Shown: one piece after another, positions 53,629 through 64,000 of the stretch
Numbering within the stretch: position 1 is the stretch's first letter
Layout: every line of letters starts with the position of its first letter
From: Paramyrothecium sp. XJ0827
Taxonomy: Eukaryota > Ascomycota > Sordariomycetes > Hypocreales > Stachybotryaceae
Length of the DNA: 64,000 nucleotides
Assembly: GCA_020881915.1 (NCBI GenBank)
Contig: JAJFPB010000003.1
Coordinates: forward strand, 5,332,001 to 5,396,000
Direction: 5' to 3'
The notes under the pieces: model-generated
What the model was told of the DNA's origin: nothing
Seen by the model: only the letters and a program-made list of their open reading frames with translations
Databases searched by the model: none
Program-made: the position numbers and the translations under genes

Positions 53629-56600
53629 TTTCGGATATTGCAGAGGTTATGTGGAAGTAGGCAGTGAAAGTAGGCTGTGATGCTGGTGTTGAAAGTGTTG
53701 AGTTTGGTCCAAAGAAGTTGAATCGAGAAGGCTTGACCCTTATATACCTGTGTTTAAGCCATATTGTCTTGTGAGTATAATATGCTACCTTTGTCCCTCT
53801 CGTCTTCAGGTCCTGCTGTTGAACCTACGAAACGGCAGAAAGACGAATTCGGTCGTGGTTCCAGGGACCCCTTGCAAAAGGAGTGATAGGATCCGAAGTG
53901 AACAAAAGTCCGGCCCACAGTTTCCAGCTGTCAGCCTGCAGTGCGTCAATTCCACCCCGCTAATAATAAAGTCAGACCATCGAGCTTCAACACTGTGATA
54001 AATCAATGATGGCTCGCCGGCAGTTAAACCGGTCGACTTCGAGGGTGTCGTTGGACAGCTGCAGCACCGCATTGATGAAGCATCTAAAAGTCCCTGGATG
54101 CCAGAGGAGCAGTCGAGAGGAAGGAATCAGCACATGCGTATAGCATAACAAGTTCGATGTATCTGAAGGCGCGGAAAGACCCTCATGGCAACGAGGACCG
54201 TGATCTGTATCCCCCGACGCTAAGGGGCAAGCATCAACCAGCCCCTGATTCTTACTCATACCTACGAGGTAGGGCCGCGATGTGTAGGGAATGGAGCCAC
54301 GCGACCACTGTGGGTAAATCCTCTGGTGCGTCCGTGTGCTATGTAGGCTATCAGCTTTGAACTTCTAGCAAGCGGGATGCGATGAATGTAACGTCGGTTA
54401 GCTCATATGATTTAGATCTCAGGCTGCTTGACTTACTCGAATGACACGAACAGGCATGTTGCGCCCCCTGCCGGCTTGCCGCATGATACGAGACTTGCAT
54501 TCTATGACTAAGAACCTAGATGTTCAAAACAATGAGCATGAAACTTTGCTGAAGGAGCTTGGCGCTATTCCAGGTGTTTGCAATACCACCCATCCATTGT
54601 CGGATCAGCAGGCAGCAGAATTAAGTCTACACCGACCGGCATCGGAGATATCGGTTAGTGGAGCAGTCTCAACAATACCCTGCACGGAGGTCTCAGAGCA
54701 CTTGTTATGTCGTATCCCTGAATGCTTCTCGTAGTAATAGTCAAGGCTTGCTCGTCCTCGGTACTTTCACAAGCTTCAGCAGGAGCCGCGTGAGGTACGA
54801 CGATCTCTCTAGCCATGTTAGTTTGATGGATACCACTAGACTCTCGAAAATATCTGAAAAACAAAACAGTTTTACTGCGTGGTTTGCTTGCAGTATCTAA
54901 GAGTTAAGTAAATTGATTTTCCGAGACCGGCACCGGAAACACTCTTATCATGGTGTTTCATAAGACAGGTGGATATCTGTATGTTTTCTCCGAAAACTTT
55001 GGTCAATGAGCGCACTCATTGCAGCTATTGCTCTCTTCTCACTCAGCCTTGGTAACAAGGCCCCTCATGACCGCTCTGTTCAAGGGCAGATGTCAACTTG
55101 ATGCGTCAAGGATTTCTTATTCCTGGGACATCCTGCCTCATTGGATTGGGGCCTCAAAAGCCATGAGCAAGGGTGGTGCAGGGGGTTTGATACGGGTCTC
55201 CTTCAGCTAGTTAATTTGAGCTCGAGAACTCGCCATCTCATTTGCAGCTCAAACTGTGTGGCTCGTGTTGAGCTTGTCCTACTGGACAAATTCCAATAAA
55301 GAGTTAGCACCCGAGCATGTTTGCCAATTCAATATACACGCCCAAAACGCTTTCCTTTCGAGCAGTATTTGACGGCCAAAGCATGCCATATTGTGCAACA
55401 GCCCTGCCAGGCTACGTTTGAAGGATTGACCTTCCTTCGGAAGGCGGCTCATCCACTAGACCCCACAAATTCGGAATCTGCCACGGCAAAGTATGGGCCG
55501 CTAAAACACATGTGCGCGTCTTAACCGTTTCTGTTCTCTGGATTTAGCTCGTGGAGACCGAAAACAACTCGTAACCCGCAAACCTCCACATCAAAAGGGC
55601 ATGGGTGTTAGCCTGGCAAGGTACCAACGACCACGAGCCATGCGGCCGATCAGCTTCGCCGATTCTAATCGCCGTCAGTGGGTCTTCGCCCCCAGACGTA
55701 GTAATCAGACCATGCTCATACGGGATCCTTCCGAGCGTCGATGATGCACTGAGAGTAGAACCCCTATTAGGAACGACTTGCATAATCGTTAGAAGGGGGC
55801 TTGGTGCCTTGCCATTGGACTACTTCTCTTTCACTTCGAGTTTCACTGTCTCCCTCAGCTTTGGAACTTTTCAACGCATCACGATTAAGTCTAAAATGAT
55901 TCACGGAAAGATCCTCGCGCATTCCTCAAGTGCGAAGAATGTCAAGTATAGTGTGTTTGATGGCGGGATGACCCAAGCACGGGCTTGCAGAGGTGGCAGG
56001 TCATGACGAGCGTGCTATGCAAGCTGTTTCATCCCTTTCACCTATTTACCTGGCAATCCTGGCGCGAGTTTGAAAACGTTGAGGAATTAGTATTTGATAA
56101 CGGGGGATGAGTAACCACGACAACAAAAGAGAAGTCCTGGCCACGGTCACTATGGAAAATGGTTACTGCTTGTCCTCAACCGCAAATCCTTTGGAGTGGT
56201 AAGTCAGATATGCTCCCCATTGCGGGGCAAGAAGGGGAACATCAGGAGTCAAAAATCACCAATCGTGTGTAGGTGATCCTCAGGGCTGAGCCAAGGGAGT
56301 GTTTACCCTGCCCCGACATGGGGTCTGACCGACATGGGATAATCATAGAAAGACAGGGGCTATCCCCAAAGTGGGACGTCAAATCACCTATTCATCTTAC
56401 ATAGACCCTGGCTTTTGATTGAAAGCATCGGTAACTGCTGCCGAGGAACCGGCCGAACTTCAAAGCCTCAGTCATGTCATCATCTCAAAGATTGCTATGT
56501 TGGGCGCAAGTGTAACGATGGCTGCCTATCAAGGCTCGATTCACAGACTCAACGCGCAAAGAACGATCTTAGAGTCAAAGAACAATCTCACAGTTAGTCA

Positions 56601-58057
56601 CTATTGGCTCTGAACTCCATTATGATCGTTACAACTAGGCGTGCAGAAGAGAGGCTCGCGATGCTGGTGGCAATATGGTACAGCCGAGGCGTAGAAGTAA
56701 TCCTTCGAGAGCAAATTCTAGCAGGCCATTGGCGAGCCGTGGGGTCATAGCGGTTGCCATAATCCACGTTCACGATTGAGAGGCATAGCAGCCAATTAAT
56801 CATATGGGACTGGGCCGCAGTGAAACCAGTGTTTTCCTCGAAGGGAAGATATCGTGTTCTCGCTGATTGCAACGTCCACCAAGCTTCTGTCGCTGAGGCC
56901 ATCTGTCTCCGTCATGGTAAATGATATTTTTACAGGCCCTTTTGAGGTCAGTCTCAATTTGATGAACGAATGCAAATAACTATTTGAGTAGCCTCGAGTG
57001 GCCCTGTTGAGTAAGTTACAAGGATTGTCTGCTCGAAGGTGCCAAGTAAAAACAGCAACCGGGGCTAGAATGTTTTTAGTTGGATTTACCATAAATACGC
57101 AGGATGTAACGTAGAATGGTCCAGACTTGAGGGCGCTTATGCATGGACCGGGGTCGCATAGCGCCTGCCTTCACAGTTGTTTTCAGGATTGGGAGGATTG
57201 GTCAATAATAGCCCCAATGAATTTACTTCCACGTCAATGACAATTGTTAAATCATACGATGTACGAATCCAGAACCTGCGCTTCTGTCATCAAGGTTTTG
57301 GTTGCTACTGTGCACGAGCCCCGAACGGATTCATTCCGTCTACTGGTCTTCATTCCCAATGGCAAAGCAACCGTCGGCCTTCATGGTTCACCAACATCAA
57401 TCCCAAGAGCTCCATACTGTACGCTGTTCTCTCGAGCGAGCCTGGACTACAATTCTTGACGTCGTCACACCTCAAAAAATGGGTAAAAGCATGCGCCTTC
57501 TAGAAGCTATAGGGTAGCTGGACCAAGGCGCGGTTTCTTAGCAACCCATCACAATGCCAACTTTAGATCTTCAATGGGCCTATGGTTCAATGCTACGGTT
57601 TCTGTACTTGCAATGATTCGAGAAGTAACTTGAAGGCTATTAGGCACAATGACGTCCTACAGTATGATCTTTATTCGCAATAAGCCCAGGTTTCATTGAC
57701 AACGTATCTTCCTTGACACTTTCTGTGTTTGTCTTGCCGCGGCCGATGGGACAATGACCTTTCAATGAGCCGTGTGTGGATGCCACAACCTTTTGACGAG
57801 GCCCTTGTATGCTGAACCCAAGGTAAAGGCGTCTCCCATTCTTCCATGTCATGGGCTCGATCAATCCAACTTAGTAATCCCACCTAGGGATCGTAGAAGA
57901 GCCGACTCCACTTAGGATACTACCTGTATGCGGGGCAAGGACTATGGCATGCCCTCCATGAATTTTGAATCCGTTATTTACGCTCTTACTTCAAGCCAGT
58001 CATCCAGTACTTGTTTGCCACCACTTCAGGCTCATACCAAGTGTACAGTCTCTCCAA
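53629..58057. other. 4.4 kb gene-poor region
   Basis: Only short frames occur on both strands, none with a family motif, signal peptide or workable intron chain. A frame at 56419-56613 (SLSHVIISKIAMLGASVTMAA) looks weakly protein-like and could be the tail of a lost gene. No transposon ends, long repeats or RNA genes were recognised. Confidence 0.4.
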
Positions 58058-60485
58058 ATGGAATATCACCCACCCGCTGGGAACTCGAAACCCAAGAGCG
58101 AAGATATGGCGCTTACTTCGGCTGAGGGCATCGCATTCAAGGACGGCTTGGGGACCGTCGAGCGCAAGGTACTAGAAGAGTGGTATGAACCATATATGAC
58201 CCAAGAGGATATACCTAAGATAGAGGAGTTAGCCGAGGGTTTTGCTTCTCAGATGGATGACGTTGAATCCCAAGTCCAGCAAGCGATGACAAGCATCGTA
58301 GTAACCGAAGGGTTCTGTTCAGTATGCCAAGTCATGTTCGATAACTGGCCCAAACTTCGTACTCGTAGCAGAGAGAACTCGCCTGAAGCAGATGGCGACG
58401 AGGATGCCAATGTCAGAAGGCAGAGACCGTTGAAACCGTCATGGTTGAATATGAAGTGGGACCCGTTCTTTGGCGATATCGCGACCCTGCGATGCCAAGA
58501 AAGCACCATCGCGCTGGACGCAGCGCGTAGAAGAGGGTGCCGCGCGTGTGCCCTTTTCTTCCAAGAGCTAGAATCAACTGGCAACCTTGGAGTATTCCGA
58601 ACCATCGAGAACCTTCTCAGACGCTTGTCAAAGCCCTCGGACATCACGCTTTCTGTACAAAGGAAGATTCGCGAGGAAACAGAGCTCCTCCACCTCAACC
58701 CCCCTGGGAAATTGGTTGAATATAGCTCCAAAGGCACACGAGCCTTTTTTGTTTGTACTCTGAGTGACTCGAGGCAAGACGGTAAGCTCGAAAACTGGAT
58801 ATTACCTCGACGGCATCCCTAATTTCAATCCAGTACTGAACTATGACGAGGTTGCAAACGTTCAATTCCCTTGCTCCATTGAAAGATCATTGCAGCTCAT
58901 CCGATGCTGGACTGATAATTGCTTGCAATTGCATCGAGAATGCAAGTCTTACGCACTCGCGGAATTTCCAGCTAGACTTTTGTCAATCGATTCGTATCCA
59001 ATGAAAGTGGTCACCACGGAAGGCTGGCAGATTCGACCACGATATGCAACTCTAAGCTACTGTTGGGGGATGAAAAGAATGAACCTGTGTCTCGAGACAA
59101 GCAACTTCAATGCTCTCACAACAGCTGTGGCAGAGGAAGATCTTCCGAAGACATTCAAAGACGCGATAGCTATTGCTCGTCACATCGGCCTAGGCTATAT
59201 TTGGATCGATTCTCTTTGCATAATCCAAGATGACAATAAGGACTGGCAGACTGAGTCTGGCAAAATGGCTTCGGTTTATGGTGCAACGTCTCTGAATATT
59301 GCCGCGTCATCTGCATTCGATGCGACAGGAGGTTGCTTTGTTAGACCTCAATTTCTTGGTAGTGGATTTCAAGCAAAGCTTGTGACCGATGGAGTCGAAG
59401 AAGACCGTGATTTTATTCATTTCGACATCTACAATCGAGCTGTAACCCAGTCTCACCTTGCTACCAGGGCTTGGGCCGTACAGGAGAAAATCCTCTCGCC
59501 AAGAACGGTTCATTGTGGTAGCCAGGGGTTGTTCTGGGAGTGTCGGTCATTCATAGCCTCGGAGTTTTTCCCCACCGGGCTTCCCTCTTACTCCGTGGCA
59601 GGCGAAGGAACACTTGTTTTCCACTCAGGCAAGGACGAATCATCTGAAGACTGGCATAACATACGAGCATATTATTCGTCTGCTAGCTTGACTTATCCCC
59701 AGGACAAACTTGTGGCAATTTCCGGTGTTGCTAGGAAATTACAAGCCAAAAGTAAAGATACATACTTCGCTGGCTTGTGGAAACGAACGATGGAGATTGA
59801 ATTGTGTTGGGCAAGACAGAATAAGCGGAGACGACCAAAATACCGGGCGCCATCATGGTCGTGGGCCTCCATTGACTCTGGTGTGTACTCACTCCTGACT
59901 CAACGAATGGATAGCCTATACGCATACGTCTCAGAGGTCAATGTTAATCATATCAGTGATCCGTTCGGCCAAGTCTCTAGCGGTCATATCACTCTCGTAT
60001 GTCGCGACATCCTGATTGGACGAGTCGTACCAGCCGAAAAGGCACGGATGGTTGTAGCACCTGATTGGTCCTGGGAAGAAACACCCGATGCATACGTCGA
60101 TATTGGTCATGCGCATCAGGACTTAAGAATAGAGATAGACTGCCTTGATGAGGCTGATGAGGCTGCAGTGGGCGAAACGGTCTGTCTCATTCCAATGCAT
60201 GGAGGAGGAACCGACCAATGGTACGGAGATGATGTCAACACTTATGAGATTTTGACAATCATTGGAATTGTCCTGATACCAACAGGCTCGGAACCATCTG
60301 AGTACCGTCGGATTGGTTGTTTTGAATTTAAGAATTACACACAGGAAGAGAATTCTGCGAAATGTGAGTATCTCGCATTGTTTGAGTGTCTCAAGGAACC
60401 GAAAGTCCTGGATGCAAGAATACTTGCAAATTCGGCAGAAGAGAAGAATGGTGCAGATGAATGGCACACTATTCGGGTTGTTTAG
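58058..60485 (+). CDS. HET-domain protein (heterokaryon incompatibility type)
   Basis: A 791-residue protein in two exons, 58058-58781 and 58834-60485. The N-terminal 240 residues contain a CSVCQVMFDNW segment and RRGCRACALFF, suggesting a small cysteine-based subdomain often seen before HET domains. The HET domain begins near residue 311 with RYATLSYCWG, continues IARHIGLGYIWIDSLCIIQD and SVYGATSLNIAAS, and ends TRAWAVQEKILSPRTVHCG. The C-terminal 300 residues (PSWSWASIDSGV and beyond) are typical of the family. HET proteins trigger cell death after non-self recognition between fungal individuals. An upstream TTG-opened extension was rejected. There is no NACHT or repeat domain in this protein. 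Confidence 0.9.
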
Positions 60486-61437
60486 ATTTTGGCTGTTCCA
60501 AATGTTTCGAAATAGAAAGATTGACCGTACATTAAACGAAGGACGAAGCCAAAGGCGAGCAACATAGAGAAGAGAATGGTCGTGGCATACGATACCAACA
60601 AACTCGAAACTGGTCAAATAATTCCGAAGCAAAGTGTTTTCATAAAACGAAACCTTATACTCCTACGACCTGTGTAGAGCCACTTTGCTTTACTCTGAAC
60701 TGCAGACGGGAACTTCACTTCTTCCATTTCAAGCATTGGAACGTCTTTGAGGGTTCCCCCCCCCGGTTCACCCCTATGATTTTGAAACTACCATCACGTG
60801 TCGCGTAGATCCCTTATCCGAGCATCGTGCTTCCCTACAAGAGAATGAGGCAGGCTAATGACATAAATCACTTCAAGCTCATAGCAGACTTCGAGAACCT
60901 GGGCATTGCCGAGTGTGATGTGGTACGAGGTCCTATGCGAAGCTCGTACTTGGGCCTCCAAAAAGCCGAAGTGAGCAAGTTTTGGCGGCAAGTTTATGCG
61001 CTTGTTTATGCTGCGGAGATTTGCCCCAAAGTGATTTGTCTCATCCGATATTAATCTGGCACTTGAAACCGCCCAGCCCTTTTGTTGGTGGAGCCGGCCG
61101 GTGCAAGCTCATGCTTGGCCCGACCCCGGTCTCAAACAGTACTTGTTGCTGCCTGTCAATTATGCTGTGTGTGCGGTATCTCTCCATGTTATTTCATTGG
61201 CGTGGAGCACTAGCCTGCTTTCATCCAGTCCCATCATTTACGTTGATCTACCGTCTGATGTTGACAGGATCTACACAGCACTGAGCGGAGCATCATTTCC
61301 GTTCCCATTCTTATAGCTGAGGCCATTAGCAGATGTATTAAATGGAGGAGTCCTGCCGCCTCTCCTACCACGACGCTGTCAATCACTTTCAATTCTCGAG
61401 TGCTGGCCACAATCACATATTAGCCTTGGCAAACAAG
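60486..61437. other. Intergenic, no gene seen
   Basis: This is the promoter side of the mannanase gene. A run of nine C at about 60759-60767 is the only low-complexity feature noted. Confidence 0.4.
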
Positions 61438-62860
61438 ATGAAACACTCCACGGCTAGTATTTTTCTCTCGGCTGGTGCGCTGTCGGTGGTGTCTGCCCAG
61501 GCCACGGCACAGCTGTGGGCGCAGTGTGGTGGCACCGGCTACACCGGCGCGACTTCTTGCGGTGCTGAGTCCCACTGTAGGGAAGTGAACCAGTGGTACT
61601 CACAGTGTGTGCCCGGTGAGTACACAATGCATACGCTTTATGGAGTAAACATTACTGACCTTGTGTCAAAGGAAACCCACCCGCATCTGCCCCCAAGCCA
61701 TTACCCAGTACCGCACCCACAACGACACTGCCCCCGGCCTCATCTTCTCCAGCCTCTGCTGAAGCAGCGATCGGATCAACTGCTGCCAACGGCTTCTCAT
61801 CTGTTGAGGGCTTGAACTTTGTCATCGATGGGTCCAATAAATACATTGCTGGAACGAACAGTTATTGGATCAGCTTCCTCTCCAACAACGCCGATGTGGA
61901 CACAGCTTTAGACACCCTAGTTGCTTCGGGACTCAAGATTCTCCGTGTCTGGGGTTTCAATGATGTCAACGACACACCTGGGTCGGGAACCGTTTACTTC
62001 CAGAAGCTGTCAAGCAGTGGCTCTACCATCAACACCGGCGCAAATGGCTTGCAGCGCCTCGATTACGTTGTATCTGCAGCTGAAGCCCGTGGCATCAAGC
62101 TTATCATTCCATTTGTGAACTACTGGAATGACTACGGCGGCATGAACGCCTACGTCAAGGCTTTCGGGGGCTCTCTGACAACGTGGTACACCAACGCTGC
62201 TGCGCAGGCGCAGTACAAGAAATACGTCGAGGCTGTTGTTTCACGATACGCTGACTCCCCTGCAATCTTTGCATGGGAGCTCGCAAATGAACCCCGCTGC
62301 AAGGGCTGCGATACGAGCATTATCCACGATTGGGCTGCGGAAGCCTCCGCCTTTGTGAAGAGCCTTGATCCTAACCACTTGGTCACCCTCGGTGATGAAG
62401 GTTTTGGTCTCGAAGGCGACGGTAGCTATCCTTTCCAGTATGGTGAAGGTCTTGACTTTGTCAAGAACCTTGGTATATCGACTTTGGATTTTGGTACCTT
62501 GCACATGTATCCAGGACACTGGGACCAGACCGATGAGTGGGGAAATACCTGGGTGAAGGCGCATGGCGCCGCCTGTGCCGCCGCTGGCAAACCTTGCCTA
62601 CTGGAAGAATGTTCGTTTGGCTCAACATAAACTCTACGTAACTCGCTAACATATCGACAGATGGATCAGATACCAATCATTGCCAAAACGAGAGGCCGTG
62701 GCAGAAGACAGCCCTCGAGACGGAAGGTATAGCAGCGGATCTGTTCTGGCAGCTAGGCGTGACCTTGAGCACAGGCCAAACGCACGACGACGGATTCACC
62801 ATTTACGACGGTACAACAGACTGGACTTGCTTGGTAGAGGAACACGTGGCCGGGATTTAA
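61438..62860 (+). CDS. Secreted CBM1-GH5 endo-beta-1,4-mannanase
   Basis: A 438-residue secreted enzyme. Exons: 61438-61615, 61672-62610, 62661-62860. A signal peptide covers about residues 1-19 ([19 protein letters not shown]). A fungal cellulose-binding module (CBM1) follows, with [18 protein letters not shown] and WYSQCVPG. Next is a Pro/Ser/Thr linker (about 60-105) and a GH5 subfamily-7-like catalytic domain starting [17 protein letters not shown]. The acid/base glutamate lies in ELANEPRC and the nucleophile glutamate in LLEEYG, the latter formed across the last intron. TLHMYPGHW is also typical. It should cut mannan backbones in plant cell walls while bound to cellulose. The CBM is separated from the linker by an intron, as is common. 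Confidence 0.94.
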
Positions 62861-64000
62861 ACAAATTGGTTTGCCTCAGAAGCAAGATATCATGGAAGGA
62901 CTCAGACGTTAAGCTGTGCTTACACCCATTCTTGTATAAAATTACTCTTGTATATTCCATTGAACATGATGCTTTTGAGGCTACTACAACCATTCCAAGA
63001 ATTATTCAGCAACTCAAAGTCATGCTTCTTATCCCTTTAAACCCTTTATGTCGCCAATGAGAAGTATTACCGTAGCTAACCTTTGCAACCCCGGCATTGG
63101 TCTGGAATTACGCCCGATTCTTTTTCGTCCTCCATAGCCCATTAAATTTGACAGTTCTGTTGCGGCTGGATGCGGTTAGTTGCCGAAGAGTTGATTGAGC
63201 AATGGGCCTGCATATGGTTTGAAAACAGTCTCGATGACAACAGCTAGCCGGCTTTCTATCAGTGTTGGAAGTGTATGGATGCCGCTTTGTAGGTTGAGCT
63301 CTGAGTCGCAAGACTCGGGACAGTTTGCATTTGAGCACGATCTAGTAAGCCATAAAACTCTAGTGGGTAGAAACGGGAATATTTGAGGAGGCCATAAAGC
63401 TGTTCTTTCGTAAGCCAAATTAAGTAGCCCGGCTACTCTAGCTTATATCAATCCTCCAAATTGCAGTTGTCGCCAAAGATGAGCATGACCTCCGTCTCAT
63501 TGGGAGAACGGTGGCATCTCTACAATCTGCGGCCCAACTGTCTCCCAGCATCGCAAACTGCACCAAATATTCAGCACTTACCATCAGGTATGCAGGGTAT
63601 ATGTTCACTGGGGTCAAGCAAGAGGGAAAAGTGCACTTTTAAATGAACAATAGGGGCTTGGTCCCCGAGTACCCTGGATCAGACTGTATTGCCGTTTGGC
63701 CCAATATTGAAAACTTCACACCTGACGCTGAGTTGGATAGATTCCTTGAGGAATGGACTCAAGTTTAGGGTGGAAAATACCATGCCATGGGAATATCATC
63801 ATTTGATGACAACTATTTTCGGGTGATTTGGAACCCTAAATACGCTGGCAGTTAAATTGTAACTTTCCCTAAGAAATAGTAGACTGATTACGAAAACAGT
63901 CGTCTGTCCTTGATCGCTACCTCCTTCAATATTTTCTGATTCATACATCCAAAGAGAGAGACTTCTGCTACAAGTAACGCTGGCAAAGACCGATAATGTG
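62861..64000. other. Right edge, no gene seen
   Basis: These 1.1 kb follow the mannanase gene. Short frames only; none starts at ATG with family features. Confidence 0.4.

Noticed and set aside
1..64000. CRISPR arrays, prokaryotic operons, ribosome-binding sites, riboswitches
   Set aside because: Spliced genes and fungal families show a eukaryotic genome; no direct-repeat/spacer arrays were seen.
1..64000. Intact transposons or long terminal repeats
   Set aside because: No transposase, reverse transcriptase or integrase motifs and no long paired repeats were recognised by eye.

Overview
The window reads as the genome of a filamentous ascomycete (Pezizomycotina). Genes carry one to four short GT-AG introns, mostly 41-75 bases. 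Typical fungal families are present: a highly reducing polyketide synthase, a Zn(II)2Cys6 regulator, a HET-domain protein, a Pth11/rhodopsin-like membrane domain, a DMATS prenyltransferase, small secreted cysteine proteins and a CBM1-GH5 mannanase. The mannanase and the secreted proteins suggest life on plant material. I could not name the species. All exon structures were built by eye from splice sites, reading-frame phase and protein-family continuity.

Layout. 0.3-12.9 kb: an unrecognised single-exon gene, a monocarboxylate-type MFS transporter, an enoyl-CoA hydratase-like protein, a secreted type-B carboxylesterase, a DOPA-dioxygenase-family protein in five exons, about 3 kb without a gene, and a small secreted protein. 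13.3-34.8 kb: a secondary-metabolite cluster made of a DHA2 drug-efflux transporter, an O-methyltransferase, a 2633-residue PKS (KS-AT-DH-MT-ER-KR-ACP), a secreted BBE-type FAD oxidase, a P450 and a Zn2Cys6 regulator. 36.4-47.4 kb: an intact SDR, a broken unrecognised gene, a secreted NTF2/SnoaL-like protein, a decayed SDR, a seven-helix membrane domain fused in one reading frame to an aromatic prenyltransferase, a flavin monooxygenase, and a relic copy of the intact SDR. 47.6-53.6 kb: a divergent pair that shares an N-terminal module, and a six-cysteine secreted protein. 53.6-64 kb: a 4.4 kb gene-poor stretch, a HET gene and the mannanase.

How the genes work together. The PKS, O-methyltransferase, FAD oxidase, P450, Zn2Cys6 regulator and nearby SDR match the gene types of the solanapyrone cluster of Alternaria and Ascochyta. 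A plausible route is polyketide pyrone, O-methylation, P450 hydroxylation, then flavin oxidation coupled to cyclisation, with export by the DHA2 pump. The same palindrome, CCGA-N6-TCGG, occurs upstream of the DHA2 gene, in the shared O-methyltransferase/PKS promoter, upstream of the FAD oxidase and twice upstream of the P450. I propose it as the binding site of the cluster regulator and as a marker of the core cluster. The carboxylesterase, hydratase and SDR lack it and may be bystanders.

The most unusual single gene is the 844-residue fusion of a Pth11-like membrane protein with a DMATS prenyltransferase (42,360-44,959). It faces a flavin monooxygenase, so a second small prenyl-modifying locus is possible.
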